64,000 nt of DNA, taken from contig CM041294.1 of assembly GCA_023052935.1 (NCBI GenBank), positions 17,428,635-17,492,634 on the forward strand. The letters are read 5' to 3'. This document shows positions 1 through 11,244 of the stretch, in pieces. Position 1 is the first letter of the stretch. Every line of letters starts with the position of its first letter. A program made the position numbers and the translations under genes. A model generated the notes under the pieces. The model saw nothing but the letters and a program-made list of their open reading frames with translations. It was not told where the DNA came from and did no database searches. The DNA is from Piezodorus guildinii (Eukaryota > Arthropoda > Insecta > Hemiptera > Pentatomidae).

Positions 1-157
1 AGTATCAAAATACTACTCTTTATAAAGATTTTTTTTCTAGAAAAAATGTATATAACTGTTCTAATAATATGTCAGAAACAAATTATAATAACAAGCCTTT
101 TCACAATTTTCGACTAAAATTACCATCGTAATGAAAAAAAAATTTTTTTTAAACTTT

Positions 158-1046
158 TTCGGGCAGCAAACGAATTTCACTTACCTCCATTTTTAAAATC
201 GATGAAAGAATTTTCAAATACAATTAGAGATAAAAATACGTGAAACTATTAGACAATTAATTAAATTGAATTTATATAGAAACATGTGTTTTATTAAATA
301 ATCTATTATATTATAATCTAAAATAATCAGTTTGTTTCATCTCCTTTTTATCAGTCTCTATTAACTTTCTTAAAAGCTTGTGTATGAGATAAATTTTTTT
401 CTAAAATATTTAGCTTTCCAACGGTATATCATACATGTATATTACTGCTCTTATGTTCAAAAAAAAAAAAATTGCATTGAATAATATTTTTTTCATTTTT
501 CCTCTTTAGTTGTTTTTCAAATTGGCTAAACTTGCATATTTAGCTGTTTTTCATTAGTGGTAACAAATATGCGGTAGATTAGTGGTAGATATAGAATCTA
601 CAAAATGAAAGGTAGTTTAGAAGAAGAAAATTTAAAATATCGGCATTTAAGCCTGTCAGACCATTTTAATCAGAATAAAAGCTACATGATATTAAAGCCC
701 ATTAAATTTTACATTGATATAGCGAGTTTATTCAAAAACGTCGTAACCGTTTTTAAGAAAATCGAAAAAAGGTGCAAAATACATAGTATAAAGTGGCTCT
801 TCTGGTAAACATATTTTGATGAAAAAGGTTTTGTAACGTCTCGGGCGTATATTTGTCTTAAATATGAAATTTCAGTTTCATAAGACTTACTGTTTCTGCC
901 CGGGAGTTACCACACACACAGACCTTTTTGGGACTTGGTTATTTGGACTCAGGGGAACCTAAAATGTTTATTTCCGTTGAGAACTGGAATTCGAAAATTT
1001 TCTCGATCGCAATACTTCTCCTTACTATATATAGTAAGTGAAAGTA
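158..1046 (+). mobile_element. H-family element copy 1 (HINE/DINE-1-like, non-coding)
   Basis: Non-coding interspersed repeat of about 0.9 kb, with six further main copies in the window. The 5' end is degraded (GCGGGCAACACACGAC has become a CGGGCAGCAAACGAA-like sequence) but TTTCACTTACC is kept. The middle carries a short CA run after GGGAGTTACC. The 3' end has the palindrome CTTACTATATATAGTAAG followed by TGAAAGTA at about 1021-1046. No long ORF is credible; the small ORF at 605-808 lies inside the repeat and is not coding. The Helentron-type classification is inference. Confidence 0.75.
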
Positions 1047-1084
1047 AAAAAAAAACTTGGATTTAATTTTAATAAGCTTTTATA

Positions 1085-1215
1085 TCCCAGCTGAGGCAGA
1101 ATTTTATTCATCTAGTTATTACTGATTTAGTTATTTCATCCGGAGTATGGAGACCTTCCTGGCGCACATCAGTCTCTATAAAGTAGTTACCCGAAAATGA
1201 GTAAAAAATATTTAT
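1085..1215 (+). mobile_element. SINE family 2 body fragment
   Basis: Degraded copy of the body of the tRNA-derived SINE at 47625-47855 and 59835-60066. The shared part is a GTATGGAGACC block followed about 20 bases later by a CAGTCTCTNTAAA block and a CCCGAAAA-like tail. The tRNA-like head is absent. The family match is seen directly; the extent is approximate. Confidence 0.5.
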
Positions 1216-1547
1216 ACAGCCTTTGACTTAAAGCCAGTACAAGTTTCTATATGTACTGAGCCCAAGACACTCCATAAATTTTAGAAGAACAGGTTTTTTT
1301 TTTATTAAAAAATATATTCAGGGGCTCACTCTTATTTTTTATGAGTATTTAAAAAAAAAAATTTCTTTGAAAGAGAGTTAGCATTATTTTTGTTTCTACT
1401 TTCATTGTAATTTACATATCTTTTTTTTTTTTTTTTTTTTTTTTGTGATTATTTTAATTTTTATTTCGTTCTACTTTTTTATGTATTTGCTGAATCTGGT
1501 ATGGATGTATTCTCAAATCCTTAACATGCATTTCCATAGATTGTTGA

Positions 1548-1621
<74 letters not shown>

Positions 1622-1668
1622 AATATATATATATATATATATATAATTATAATATATATATATATACA
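1548..1668. repeat. (TA)n microsatellite
   Basis: Long alternating TA tract interrupted by AAG and AATTATAA. It follows a 24-T run at about 1421-1444. The ORFs read through it (long IYIYIY strings) are artefacts. Confidence 0.95.
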
Positions 1669-2421
1669 TATTTTTAGTAACAATAAAAGAACGAATGCTT
1701 GAGAATGGGGAAGAAAAGACACTAATATTGGTGAACATAAAAAAAAAAAAATTCTCACGAGTAAGATAAAAAATATAAAATGGTTGTTCGTTTTTCCTTG
1801 AAAACATAATCATACGAATAAAAATTAGGAAGATTTTTCCGTCGAAAATATATTATAGACTCTGGTTCCAACAAAGTTATACCCACAACTGTTTCCAAGA
1901 AAGGAAAATGTTCAATGGGATTTCAGGGATTTTGGTTTTAAAAACGTTTTCATCATCTAAACTTAATTATGGTTTTATGCATTCCATGAATGTTAACAAA
2001 CTCATGATTGAAATAACTCAAATAATATAAATGAAGTAGGGAATACTTTCATAATATGATATAGTTTTTTAATCGAATAATGCACCGATAATATGCTGTC
2101 TATTATACAACTATTGAAATAACATTTCGCTGTTGTAATTGTTGAATACAATAAAAGGAGATTAATCGAAGGATAATAAAAGGTGAATGATAATATTTCT
2201 ACTGAAAAACGAAATAGATCCGAATGATTCCGTATATTACATCTGTATAAGAAATTTACTTGGAAAGTTTATAGACGTATATGTTTCCTCCGAGCATTAG
2301 GAATTTTAAGTACCCTTTTTTACATAACCTATTCTATAATATCTACATTAGATATTGTTGTTCACGCCATATGTTATGGCCTGATAAGATTTTCCATGGC
2401 TGTTAAATTTAAAATAAAAAA
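1669..2421. other. AT-rich DNA, nothing recognised
   Basis: No ORF, RNA gene or repeat family recognised between the TA tract and H copy 2. Confidence 0.5.
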
Positions 2422-3340
2422 TCTGGTGCGGGCAACACACGACTTTCACTTACCTCCAGTTTTAAAGTCAATGAAAGATTTTTCAAATACAGTTAGAGAT
2501 AAAAATACGTGAAACTATTAAGAAATTAATTAAATTAAATTTCTATAGAAACATGTGTTTCATTAAAAAATCTATTATATTATTATCTAAAACAATCAGT
2601 TAGTTTTATCACTCTCTATTAACTTTTAGAAGCTTGTGTATGAGATAATATTTTTTCTTAAATCTTTAGCTTTCCAACGGTTTATCATACATGTATATTA
2701 CTGTTCTTATGTTCAAAACCGAAAGATTGCATTAAAAACATATTTTTTTTCTGTTTTCTCCTTTAGTTGGGTATCGAATTTATTCAATTTATATATTTAC
2801 CTGTTTTTCATCAGCGTTAACAAGATAATATAGTTATTTTTATTGAATCTACAAAATTAAAGGTACTTTAGAGAAAGAAAATTAAATTAAATTAAAATAT
2901 CGGGATTTGAGCCCTGTCGGATCATTTTAATCAGAATGAAACCTACATGATATTAAAGCCCATTAAATTATACATCGATACTTTAGGGGAAGAAAATCCA
3001 TACAGCGAGTTTAAACAAAATCGTCGGAACCGTTTTTGAGAAAATCGAAAAAAGGTGCAAAATTCATGGTATAAAGTGCCTTTTCTGGTAAGCTCATTTT
3101 GATGAAAAATGTTTTGTAACGTCTCGGAAGTATAATTGTCTTAAATATGAAATTTCAGTTTCATAGGACTTACCGTTTCCGCCCGGGATTTACCACACAC
3201 ACACACACACACAGACCTTTTTGCAGGACTTGGTTATTTGGACTCAGGGGACCCTAAAACGTGTATTTCCGTTGAAAACTGAAATTCGAAAATTTTCACG
3301 ATCGCAATACTTCCCTTACTATATATAGTAAGTGAAAGTA
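2422..3340 (+). mobile_element. H-family element copy 2 (complete reference copy, 919 bp)
   Basis: This copy is complete. It starts TCTGGTGCGGGCAACACACG directly after an A-run. Subterminal ACTTTCACTTAC follows within about 35 bp. Near 3190-3215 there is a (CA)n run after GATTTACC. The 3' end is the 18-bp perfect palindrome CTTACTATATATAGTAAG plus TGAAAGTA, followed again by A residues. ACTTTCACTTAC at the 5' end is the exact inverse of GTAAGTGAAAGT at the 3' end. No transposase or Rep/helicase ORF is present, so it is non-autonomous. A subterminal inverted repeat, microsatellite and 3' stem are the layout described for DINE-1/HINE elements of the Helentron group. A MITE is the alternative. 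Confidence 0.8.
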
Positions 3341-3665
3341 AAAACTCACTAAATTTATGATATTTATCATATGATCATGTTATTGTATAAATCTTTATTT
3401 TTTATTTAGTTTAAAAATAGTCTATGCAAATATAATTAAAAGTTTTTGCCAAGAAAGTGAAAAATAATAGAAGAGGAAGAGAAAAAAAGACGATCGTACT
3501 TCTATTGTTTTTTGACTGCCTCGTGGCCAGTCAAGTCTTAATGTAGCCTCTGAACGGTGAAGATGTGCCGTATATAGACCCAAGTCTCCTCTCATGAAAT
3601 TTTGAACGTTTGCAAACGTAACTTATTTCTTCATCTTCTTATCGTTCCCCTTGGAACTTGGAAGA

Positions 3666-3802
3666 GCCACCTTGCGGTCATTTTCAACACCCAAGAGAAC
3701 TTCTTTCAAGCCGCCCTGCGGTAATTTTCTTCAATACTCAAGACGACTTCGTTCTAGCCGCCCTGCGGTCGTTTTCTTCAACACTCAACTGGACATCTTT
3801 AC
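3666..3802 (+). repeat. Three tandem copies of a ~47-bp unit
   Basis: Units begin at 3666 (GCCACCTTGCGG), 3710 (GCCGCCCTGCGG) and 3757 (GCCGCCCTGCGG), each followed by TNATTTTCTTCAA-like sequence. They are diverged and slightly variable in length (44-47 bp). A TATA-like TATATAGACC at about 3572 and an AATAAA at about 4074 flank the array, so a decayed LTR was considered but not supported. Confidence 0.75.
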
Positions 3803-5744
3803 TTGAATATAACCTATCTTTATCCATTATTGGAACATTTAATATCTTAATTCTCATTCTTAAAACAGTTTAATTTTGATACCTACATTTTTTACATCTT
3901 TAAGCATTTAATTAAGTTATGTTTCTTCAATATTTTAATTAGGTTTATTTTGTTTCCTACATTCTCTTACTGCTGTTTAATCATATAATTATGTTAATTG
4001 GTTTCTTATCTTTTCTCTTATCAATTTATTAGGTTAATTTAGTTTCTTGTTTCGTTTATATGTATTTTAGTTTAATAAATGTATTGCGATTCGTCGTTTG
4101 CTTTCATTATTTTTATATTTAAAATCTATACAGTCCCCTAATTTTTTTAATCGAACCACCCTTATCACTTGAAAGTACTGTTCGTTCACGGATAGCTCAG
4201 CGTATAGAATCGTTGAATTTTATTTTTTAAATTTACATGAATAAAATTAGTAAACGTCTGTTTGGTACAGCAGGAGATTTAGTTGAAATGGTGCTTGGCC
4301 ACTTCGATCCCAACAGTAATCTGTATAATTAGGGTAAAGCAAACGCGGACTGTTGTATTAAGGGCTGGATGAGGATTGGAGTAATAATTAGACCGTTCCA
4401 TCGATCTCATCGAGTGGTGACATTGAATCCAATAGTCCATGGATTGGCTCTGGATCCATCTTATTATAGTAGGCTTCAATCAGTATCTCTGGATTCCCTT
4501 TGCCTCAAGGTATCCATCTTCTAGGTGGCTGTCTTCAGTATTGTGGGTAATGATTTCAGCAATTGAAAATTTTAGTAAGTTTTTCTTAAACCTGTATTAA
4601 AATTTTCTATTATGGATACATTATTGAATTTAATGACTATAGAATATATTATTATTATTTTTTTTTTAACCTGTAAGATATATTGATTGAGATATATTAC
4701 AAGCGTGTGTCAGGTGACGGCACAACTGTGCATTGATTTAGTTCAGATCTGCTCAATATAATATATTCTACAATTATTTTTTTGTTAATTAACTGAAAAT
4801 AAAAAGTTATTTCTCCCTCACAATTTTAGGTCTTAGGTTTCAAGATAGGTAGAACTCGAATAACGGTTTTTAAAAAATCTGTCTGTCCACAGTACGAATT
4901 TAAATATATCAAATAAGAAGTGAAATGTGACTGTGTGCGTGTGTGCATTAAATAACTTACATAGGTATCACACCTTTAATGATTTCAAACCTTCGAATTG
5001 AAATTAATTCAAGAACTTGGATAATTGTGGGGTTGAAAATCGTTGCGGTCTCTTGTTTTGAAAATAAATGATCCAAAACTTTTAACTAATAATATTTTTA
5101 TCTTTATATTTATTTTATCTTACTTTACTTGTTATTAGAATATGTGTTATTCTATTTGAGAATTTTTTTTTTCTGCGAATATGCATTTCATCATTTGTAA
5201 TTAATAATGATATCTTTAAAATATATTAGCCAGTTGAAATATTTTATGGCGCTAAAAAAGGCTCTTCATTTGTTTCAACATAATTTTAATATTGATATAA
5301 AAATTTACAAAGATTATTGTAAAATGAAAGATTCAGACATACAAGTTTATTTTAAATAATGGTCTGATGGTTTTATTTATTAAAAATCTTTTACTACTCA
5401 CGTACCTATTGTCAAATATTTTAATTTTGTTACTTTTTTTGGTATTCATTTTTTAAATTGAATCAAGAACCCTAAGAAAATTGGGCGTATAAGCGCCTCA
5501 GAATAATGGTTTTTATTTCATCTTCTTAACAATGAGAAACGTTTTCATCCCATTTTTGGCATTAAAATGATGGTGTTTTTGAGAGGGCGAAAATTATTAA
5601 CAATCTTAATTTTTAAAATAGCGAATATTTTGGTCCTTAAACATGCATCATTCCTAGGGAAATTTGTGTAAAGAATTTTTTTACTCTTTACGGAACATAA
5701 GTATGAGTGACTTCTAGAGTTTGTAAATATTTTTGTCGATTCTT
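3803..5744. other. AT-rich DNA without recognised gene
   Basis: No coding frame or family recognised. The short minus-strand ORF at 4279-4479 has no domain-like features. 3341-3665 is likewise featureless. Confidence 0.45.
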
Positions 5745-5763
5745 TATGGTATATATAATATAT

Positions 5764-5806
<43 letters not shown>

Positions 5807-5928
5807 GTATATAGTGTCATTTTTATAAATTTATTGGTTTGTATATATTGTATGAATGCTGTACTTGATCACTATTAAATGTCCTAATTAGTACAAATTG
5901 CAATATCACTCAATAAACATTGTTTGAA
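5745..5928 (+). mobile_element. LINE-A 3' end with embedded (TA)n
   Basis: The 3' terminus resembles those at 8230-8335, 9600-9715 and 27235-27350: TATATTGTATGAATG, then CACTATTAAATGTCC, an attenuated ACAAATTG and a CAATAAA signal near 5913. The TA repeat at about 5750-5803 occupies the same place as the TA repeat in the LINE-A 3' UTR at 9473-9509. No coding part remains. Confidence 0.6.
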
Positions 5929-6093
5929 TTTTAAGACATTTTTAGTGGACAGATAAACATTTTTAATCGACCAAAACAAAAAGAATTACCCCTCCCCCTC
6001 AATGTTTGAGTGTTTACGTTTAAAGATACGTAAAATCAAAATAACGATTAAAAAATCCATTTGTCGGCCGCCCGCTTTTCTATCCCTTAAATT

Positions 6094-6166
6094 CCTTGTC
6101 AGAAGCTTGGAATTAAGTATTTTCAGAACTGAATAATAACACGCATTTTCCACTTTTAGCAGCTAG
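6094..6166 (-). mobile_element. RTE-E LINE remnant
   Basis: Short stretch matching the 5' part of the copies at 49740-50312 and 59192-59708: an AGAAGC block, then CTGAATAATAACACGCATTT. It encodes part of the LINE C-terminal region on the minus strand. Too short and mutated for any function. Confidence 0.5.
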
Positions 6167-6237
6167 TTCATCTCGTACAGAATATTGTTTTTTTATAGCT
6201 ATGGAAAATATAAACCTATATTAATCCAGTTGTTGAA

Positions 6238-6860
6238 ATGAAATGAAAAAATAATTTTTATTCTGGGACAGCTAGTCCCCTAAGAATAATATAAATGTAC
6301 ATTAAAGTATTAATCTTCTGGCTATTACGTCTACAAAATATACATCATACAACAAATTATACTGCATATTATGAATAAAAAAAAATGCATGCATACACTT
6401 AAACACACGCATATATATGTACAAGGTAATATTGCAACCTTATAATTGATAAAGGAAATAAAATAAACTGAAACATTGAATAATTTAAAAAATAAAATAA
6501 AATAAATAAATAAACGGTGTAATTAGTCAAAACTTATAAAGGCGCGGTAGACTGATATTCAAGGAGATGGATGAATAGTTTATGCTTGAAGGAAGTTAAG
6601 GATTGGGATGTACGAATGGACATGGGTAAGGTATTCCAAAATGAAGTAGCGCGACTGACGAAAGATCTCTTGAAGAAAGTAGTTCTGTAGGAGGGAATGA
6701 ACAGGTTCAGGGACTGGGATCTTTGTTGATAGAGTGGACAGAGGAGAGTGGAGTGAACATGTTATAGATATTGAGGTTTTTTGGTTCTGAAGGATTGGTA
6801 AAGATGGGTTCCTAGGAAGTATTGCCGTCGGAATTTCGGATAAAGCCACTTCAACTCGCC
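6238..6860 (-). mobile_element. LINE-D 3' fragment
   Basis: The minus strand carries the end of the same family as 41720-42790. The 3' terminus contains AATAATTTTTATTCTGGGAC, identical between the two copies, and the reading frame at 6580-6849 resembles the C-terminal end of LINE-D. It is a 5'-truncated, broken copy. The clade (CR1/Jockey-like) is not certain. Confidence 0.6.
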
Positions 6861-7079
6861 TGGGAATTCCGAAGATGAATCTAATGATTCAAAGGTATAT
6901 TGTGATAAATCAATGTCACGGATACCATCACCGTTTCTTTACTAATAATATATTTCGTCTTATCTGTATTTATTTCAAGTATAATAATTTATGATGTTTT
7001 TATTTATTCAATACATCTAAAAGAGAGTTAAATTTTTGAAATTCGTTTTTATTTTTATATGTATGACATGGGTGCTTTT

Positions 7080-7480
7080 CAGATGGCTATCTACGAGCAG
7101 TTACCCCTCCCACCGCCCTAACTGTTATTAGTAGAGGGATTTGTTAAAAACCAACTCCCCAAGGGTGAGTACGTGCCCGGGCAGAAATATGTAGCCGGTG
7201 CTGAGATAGCAGTAGGACTTTTAATTAAGGCTTGTTGTCCGTTGAGAATTAAAATATAAATCAAGGAGGCCCCGACCCGAGATTGGTCGCTCTAATCTCG
7301 GCGCTGGCCCCGATCACGCCTTATTTATGTCCACCTCCTCTCGGATTATCTCGCCTATATTTTAATGAGGGACAATTTACGATATTATTGGGTATTTATC
7401 GCCACCGCGGAAGGTGTTGATATCGCTCGGTCGGTTGAAAATACATTACCAATACAGGATAAAGATAATAAATAAAGTCG
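7080..7480. other. G+C-richer unique island
   Basis: Less AT-rich than its surroundings, with no ORF, no match to repeats elsewhere in the window and no homopolymers (e.g. the tract at about 7265-7340). Could be conserved non-coding or regulatory DNA, or an unrecognised repeat. Nothing in the sequence decides. Confidence 0.3.
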
Positions 7481-7629
7481 ATTTATATAACTGCAGTATT
7501 AAAACAAAACTAAAAGATAGATAGAAATGATATTAATAATCGCCAAGGTAATATTTCTTACAGATAAACGGTATAAACAAAAAGTCCGCTGGTAGAAACA
7601 CCATATTTACGAAAATAAATACAAAAGCG

Positions 7630-7938
7630 GTGTGTAATATACTAGCTGTAACGCGGCTTTGCTCATTTTTCGATGATATAAAATTTTTTGTTACAATAAC
7701 TCTACGTAAACTCTTACGTAATTATACCCAAGTTATGCCATTAAATATTTATATTGCTATGTTTTTGATTGGCTGTTGTTGTAAGGCAGCGGTAGTTTCA
7801 AAAATGTATGCATTAATATATTTAATTCTTTTATATACTATACCTTTTAGAACAATTGGATTTCCTTTCCCAAAGGTTTCATGTATACCAATTCCTATAG
7901 GTCGCATGCAGAAAAATATTAAATTAACCAGGTTTTAA
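7630..7938. repeat. Possible interspersed repeat, TACTAGCTGTAACGCGGC boundary
   Basis: Starts near TACTAGCTGTAACGCGGCTT. Read on the minus strand this ends in GCCGCGTTACAGCTAG followed by T, a Helitron-like 3' end similar in style to 52100-52128. The plus-strand ORF at 7630-7938 (102 codons) has no recognised domain and is probably not a gene. The repeat identity is a guess from the terminus only. Confidence 0.3.
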
Positions 7939-7971
7939 TAAATGACATAATTTTTAGCTGGGGTATAAAAC

Positions 7972-8337
7972 ATAAGCCCAGTCTGGGGTCCCCAGTTGTA
8001 TATATTGTATATAGTTATGTTTGTTTGTATGATGTTTATTTATTTGCCAACTTTTTATTTATCTCAATTATAGGTTGATGTATTGATTTGTTTTGTTTTT
8101 ATATTTATTATTATTTAATTCTATATACATCATTTATTATTTGATTTATTTGTATTTATCTCAATTATAGGTTGTTGTTTGTTTTTTTTATTTTGTTTTT
8201 TTTGTTATTGATATTATATTTTATCTAATTTGACTTTATCATTGTATACTGTATATATTGTGTGAATGGGATCTTATATCACTATTACTAATGGAAACAA
8301 ATTGTAATATATATCAATAAAAAAAAATAAAATAAAA
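7972..8337 (+). mobile_element. LINE-A 5'-truncated copy (3' UTR only)
   Basis: Starts abruptly at a CCAGTCTGGGGTCC block and runs through ATATTGTATATAGTTATG and TGTGTGAATGGGATCTTATA to an A-rich tail. It is closely similar to 9326-9716, the 3' UTR of the neighbouring LINE-A copy. No coding sequence is retained. Confidence 0.75.
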
Positions 8338-8605
8338 ATTAGCCAATACATTCAATCTATTTATAGAATGCCCTAAACTATTACTGAGAATTCTGAGGGA
8401 TTTGTTATTATTAACTTTTCCATACAATATTACAACAAAAAAATATCTTAAAAACAATTCTTCTCATTTTGTTTTGAATTCGACTGCTTCTCTCGCTGAA
8501 CTTCAACTGACTTTCCTGATTCTCCATTCTCACCCTTATCAACCCTATCCACTCTTCTTTTCAAAATTACTATATTTTTGAATATCCTCTCGGTGATCAT
8601 GACAC

Positions 8606-9456
8606 AAGTGTTCACACGTCACATTCACCCTTCGAAGCAAATCCTGTCCTACGGTTTGTTTCAATTCCATACCGCTTCCTTCCTCTGACACAGTCCGGTA
8701 TCTCGGCTTTTTACTAGACAAAAGACTGACGTGGAACCCACACACAAGACTTAAAAGAAAAGAACTCAACCGCAGATTCGGCCAGTTATACAGACTATTA
8801 AACAGAAAATCTTATCTTACAGTTGATAACAAATTACTAATATCCAAGACAGTACTGAAACCTATATGGACTTACGGACTTGAACTCTGGGGGACAGCTA
8901 AACATTCTAACATCAAACGCATCCAATCCTTCCAATCTAAAATCCTCCGAACAATAGTTAATGCTCCTTATTACGTTACCAACTGTATCCTATACCACGA
9001 CCTTAAAATTCCGTTTATTTTAGATCTGGTACCATCCAAATTTACCAAATTTCATCAGAACCTTAGTCATCATCCTAACCCTCTAGCACAATCCCTATCC
9101 AGTACCACCCATCCCTACAATCCTCCTCGAAGATTGAAACGGCAGTGGTCGCGGGACGTATTGTACACATTTTAATTTGAGTTCTGACACTGGTCAGATC
9201 CTCCACTCATGTAATGTATGTTTGTGGCTATTGCGCCCTTGCGTCACACCAGTGACGCGGCTGAGAGCGAGGCGCTAGGATCTCTTGTATTCCGCTTTTT
9301 CCTGCACAAGTGGAGGGAAAAGCCTAGTCTGGAGTCCCTTTAACAGTTGTATATATTGTATATAGTTATGTTTGTTTGTATGATGTTTATTTATTTGCCT
9401 TCTTATTTATCTTAATTATAGGTTGATGTTTTGATTTGTTTTTATATTTATTATTA

Positions 9457-9511
<55 letters not shown>

Positions 9512-9716
9512 TTTATTTGTATTTATTATTTCATTTATCTCAATTATAGGTTGTTGTTTGTTTTTTATTTTGTATATATATTATATTTTATTTAATTTGA
9601 CTTTATCATTGTATACTGTATATATTGTGTGAATGGGATCTTATATCACTATTACTAATGTTCATAAAAAAAAAATTGTAATATATATCTCAATAAATAA
9701 AATAAAAACAAAAATA
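8606..9716 (+). pseudogene. LINE-A (Jockey-clade) RT C-terminal part and 3' UTR
   Basis: One open frame without a start codon runs from about 8606 to the TAA near 9173. It encodes the region after the RT catalytic core: TLRSKSCP, then DTVRYLGFLLDKRLTWNPHT, KPIWTYGLELWG, IQSFQSKILRTIVNAP, and the C-terminal NPPRRLKRQWSRDVL. These are family-typical motifs of Jockey-clade pol C-termini. The YADD-containing palm, endonuclease and ORF1 are missing. The frame breaks just upstream of 8606. A 540-bp 3' UTR with an internal (TA)n at 9473-9509 and an A-rich tail follows. The copy is dead as an element but the retained frame is uninterrupted. Confidence 0.85.
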
Positions 9717-10315
9717 AAAAATATGGGATGCACAAAGTTGGTGGCCCAGCCTTTGTCCTTATTCTTGCAGGCTAGTAGTAGCTGGGGTCAAAGAAGTCCC
9801 AGGGGTGTCGCGGGTTGCCCATCGAAAATTCAAGGGGGCTAAAGGTAAACTTCTTTTGAACTTTTGCCAAAAAAGGCTCATTAACATTTAATGATTGATA
9901 TTAAAATCATTTAATAATCAACTTACTCCCCTCATTATCTTAATACATAACAATATAATATCACGTTTTCTGCTCCTTATTGATTATAACTATTTCAATT
10001 AAATAATCTCAACACCTACACATACCGAAACGAATGATTAAACGTGACAAACAAACTAAAGTAATTATTAGTTTCATTGAAGAAAGTTGATCATCCTGAA
10101 CTTTTCTAATTAACAGCTCCTAACTAGATTCCATAGATTCGAAAAAGTTCCAATCTACTATATTTTCTAGTTCCTTTATAGACCATTCCGAGTTTTATCA
10201 GTTCAACTATTTCACATACATGGTAATGATTATTTTATATCTATAGTCCGATTGATACAGGAGGTGGCAATAAGTCTTGATTAACGAAAAATTATAAAAA
10301 ATATCTCAAACTTTC
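9717..10315. other. No recognised feature
   Basis: AT-rich between LINE-A and the RNase H element. A slightly G+C-richer stretch at about 9725-9840 has an ORF with no domain. Confidence 0.45.
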
Positions 10316-11153
10316 CTTGCAGAACTTAATAAATATCAGTATAACAAAATCATTTATACTGATGGTTCCAGAACAATTGAATCGACGTCGTGCGCTGTAT
10401 TAGACGGCGACCAAACTCACAAGTACAAACTTGATAGTACTTGTAGTGTTTTTACTGCCGAATTGACAGCTATTCTAAAAGCAGTTCATCTAGCTAGAAC
10501 AGCATTAGAAAAGTCAGTAATCTTCTGTTCTGACTCGCTCAGTGCTATCAGAGCCATATTCAATCCATTCTCAGCAAACCCTATTGTACAGGAGGTCCAC
10601 TTCGCAATCAAACAGTTGGAGGACTCTTCGAAAAAAATAAATTTATTTTGGATTCCCAATCATTCCGGAATATCAGGGAATGAGGAAGTCGACAGAGCAG
10701 CAACAGAGGCACATTCACTAGAAGAAATAACGCCCTCTTTTAATTCATCATCTGAGCTGTTTCAGCCAATAAACGCGAAGATCCTAGGTGAATGGAAACA
10801 GTCTTGGACCGCTCTTGAAAACAACAAATTGAAAAATGTGAAACCGACCATCAACTGCCGGGTCTCATCATCAAGAAAGTGCAGGCGTGAGGATGTAGTT
10901 ATCGCCCGCCTGAGGATAGGGCACTGCCGCCTCACTCATGTGCACCTCATGCACGTAGGGATCCACCTCGATGTCAACTGTGTAAAGTGGCTCTCACAGT
11001 AAGTCATATTTTTGAAGAATGTCCTCGTTATAGTAGGGAATTTGTAAAATGTTGCGTACCACGTAAAGTCTCTGAGGCATTGAGCGATAGTGATCGGGCA
11101 GTCGATGGTGTCATTCAATTGGTGAAGAACATTCGTTTATATCACCTCATTTA
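10316..11153 (+). pseudogene. RNase H domain and C-terminus of a non-LTR retrotransposon
   Basis: In one frame from about 10316 to the stop near 11000 an RNase H domain is readable with all four expected acidic residues: IYTDGS (D), FTAELTAI (E), CSDSLSAI (D) and SGNEEVDRAA (D), plus the H of NHSGISGNEEVD. A downstream TRL-like block (IARLRIGHCRLTHVHL) follows. After a frameshift near 10990 the C-terminus continues (SHIFEECPRYSREF to IRLYHLI, stop about 11153). RNase H removes the RNA strand during target-primed synthesis in I-, R1- and some Jockey-group LINEs. RT and endonuclease are absent, so this is a 5'-truncated copy. The annotatable ATG-less start reflects the truncation. Its 3' end abuts the RTE element tail to tail. 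Confidence 0.85.
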
Positions 11154-11244
11154 ACACATTCAGGCTATTTTACGCAATTTTTGATATTTTACTCACAATT
11201 TTTATTTATTTATCTTATTTTTTATTTATTTATTTTATCATCAT

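Noticed and set aside
1445..1813. ORFs with long IYIYIY strings on both strands
   Set aside because: Pure translation of the (TA)n microsatellite; the same applies to 5545-5820, 14661-14897 and 53481-53799.
3509..4190. Possible solo LTR (TATA-like TATATAGACC, tandem GC-rich units, AATAAA)
   Set aside because: No matching second LTR, primer site or TG...CA ends with target duplication could be identified.
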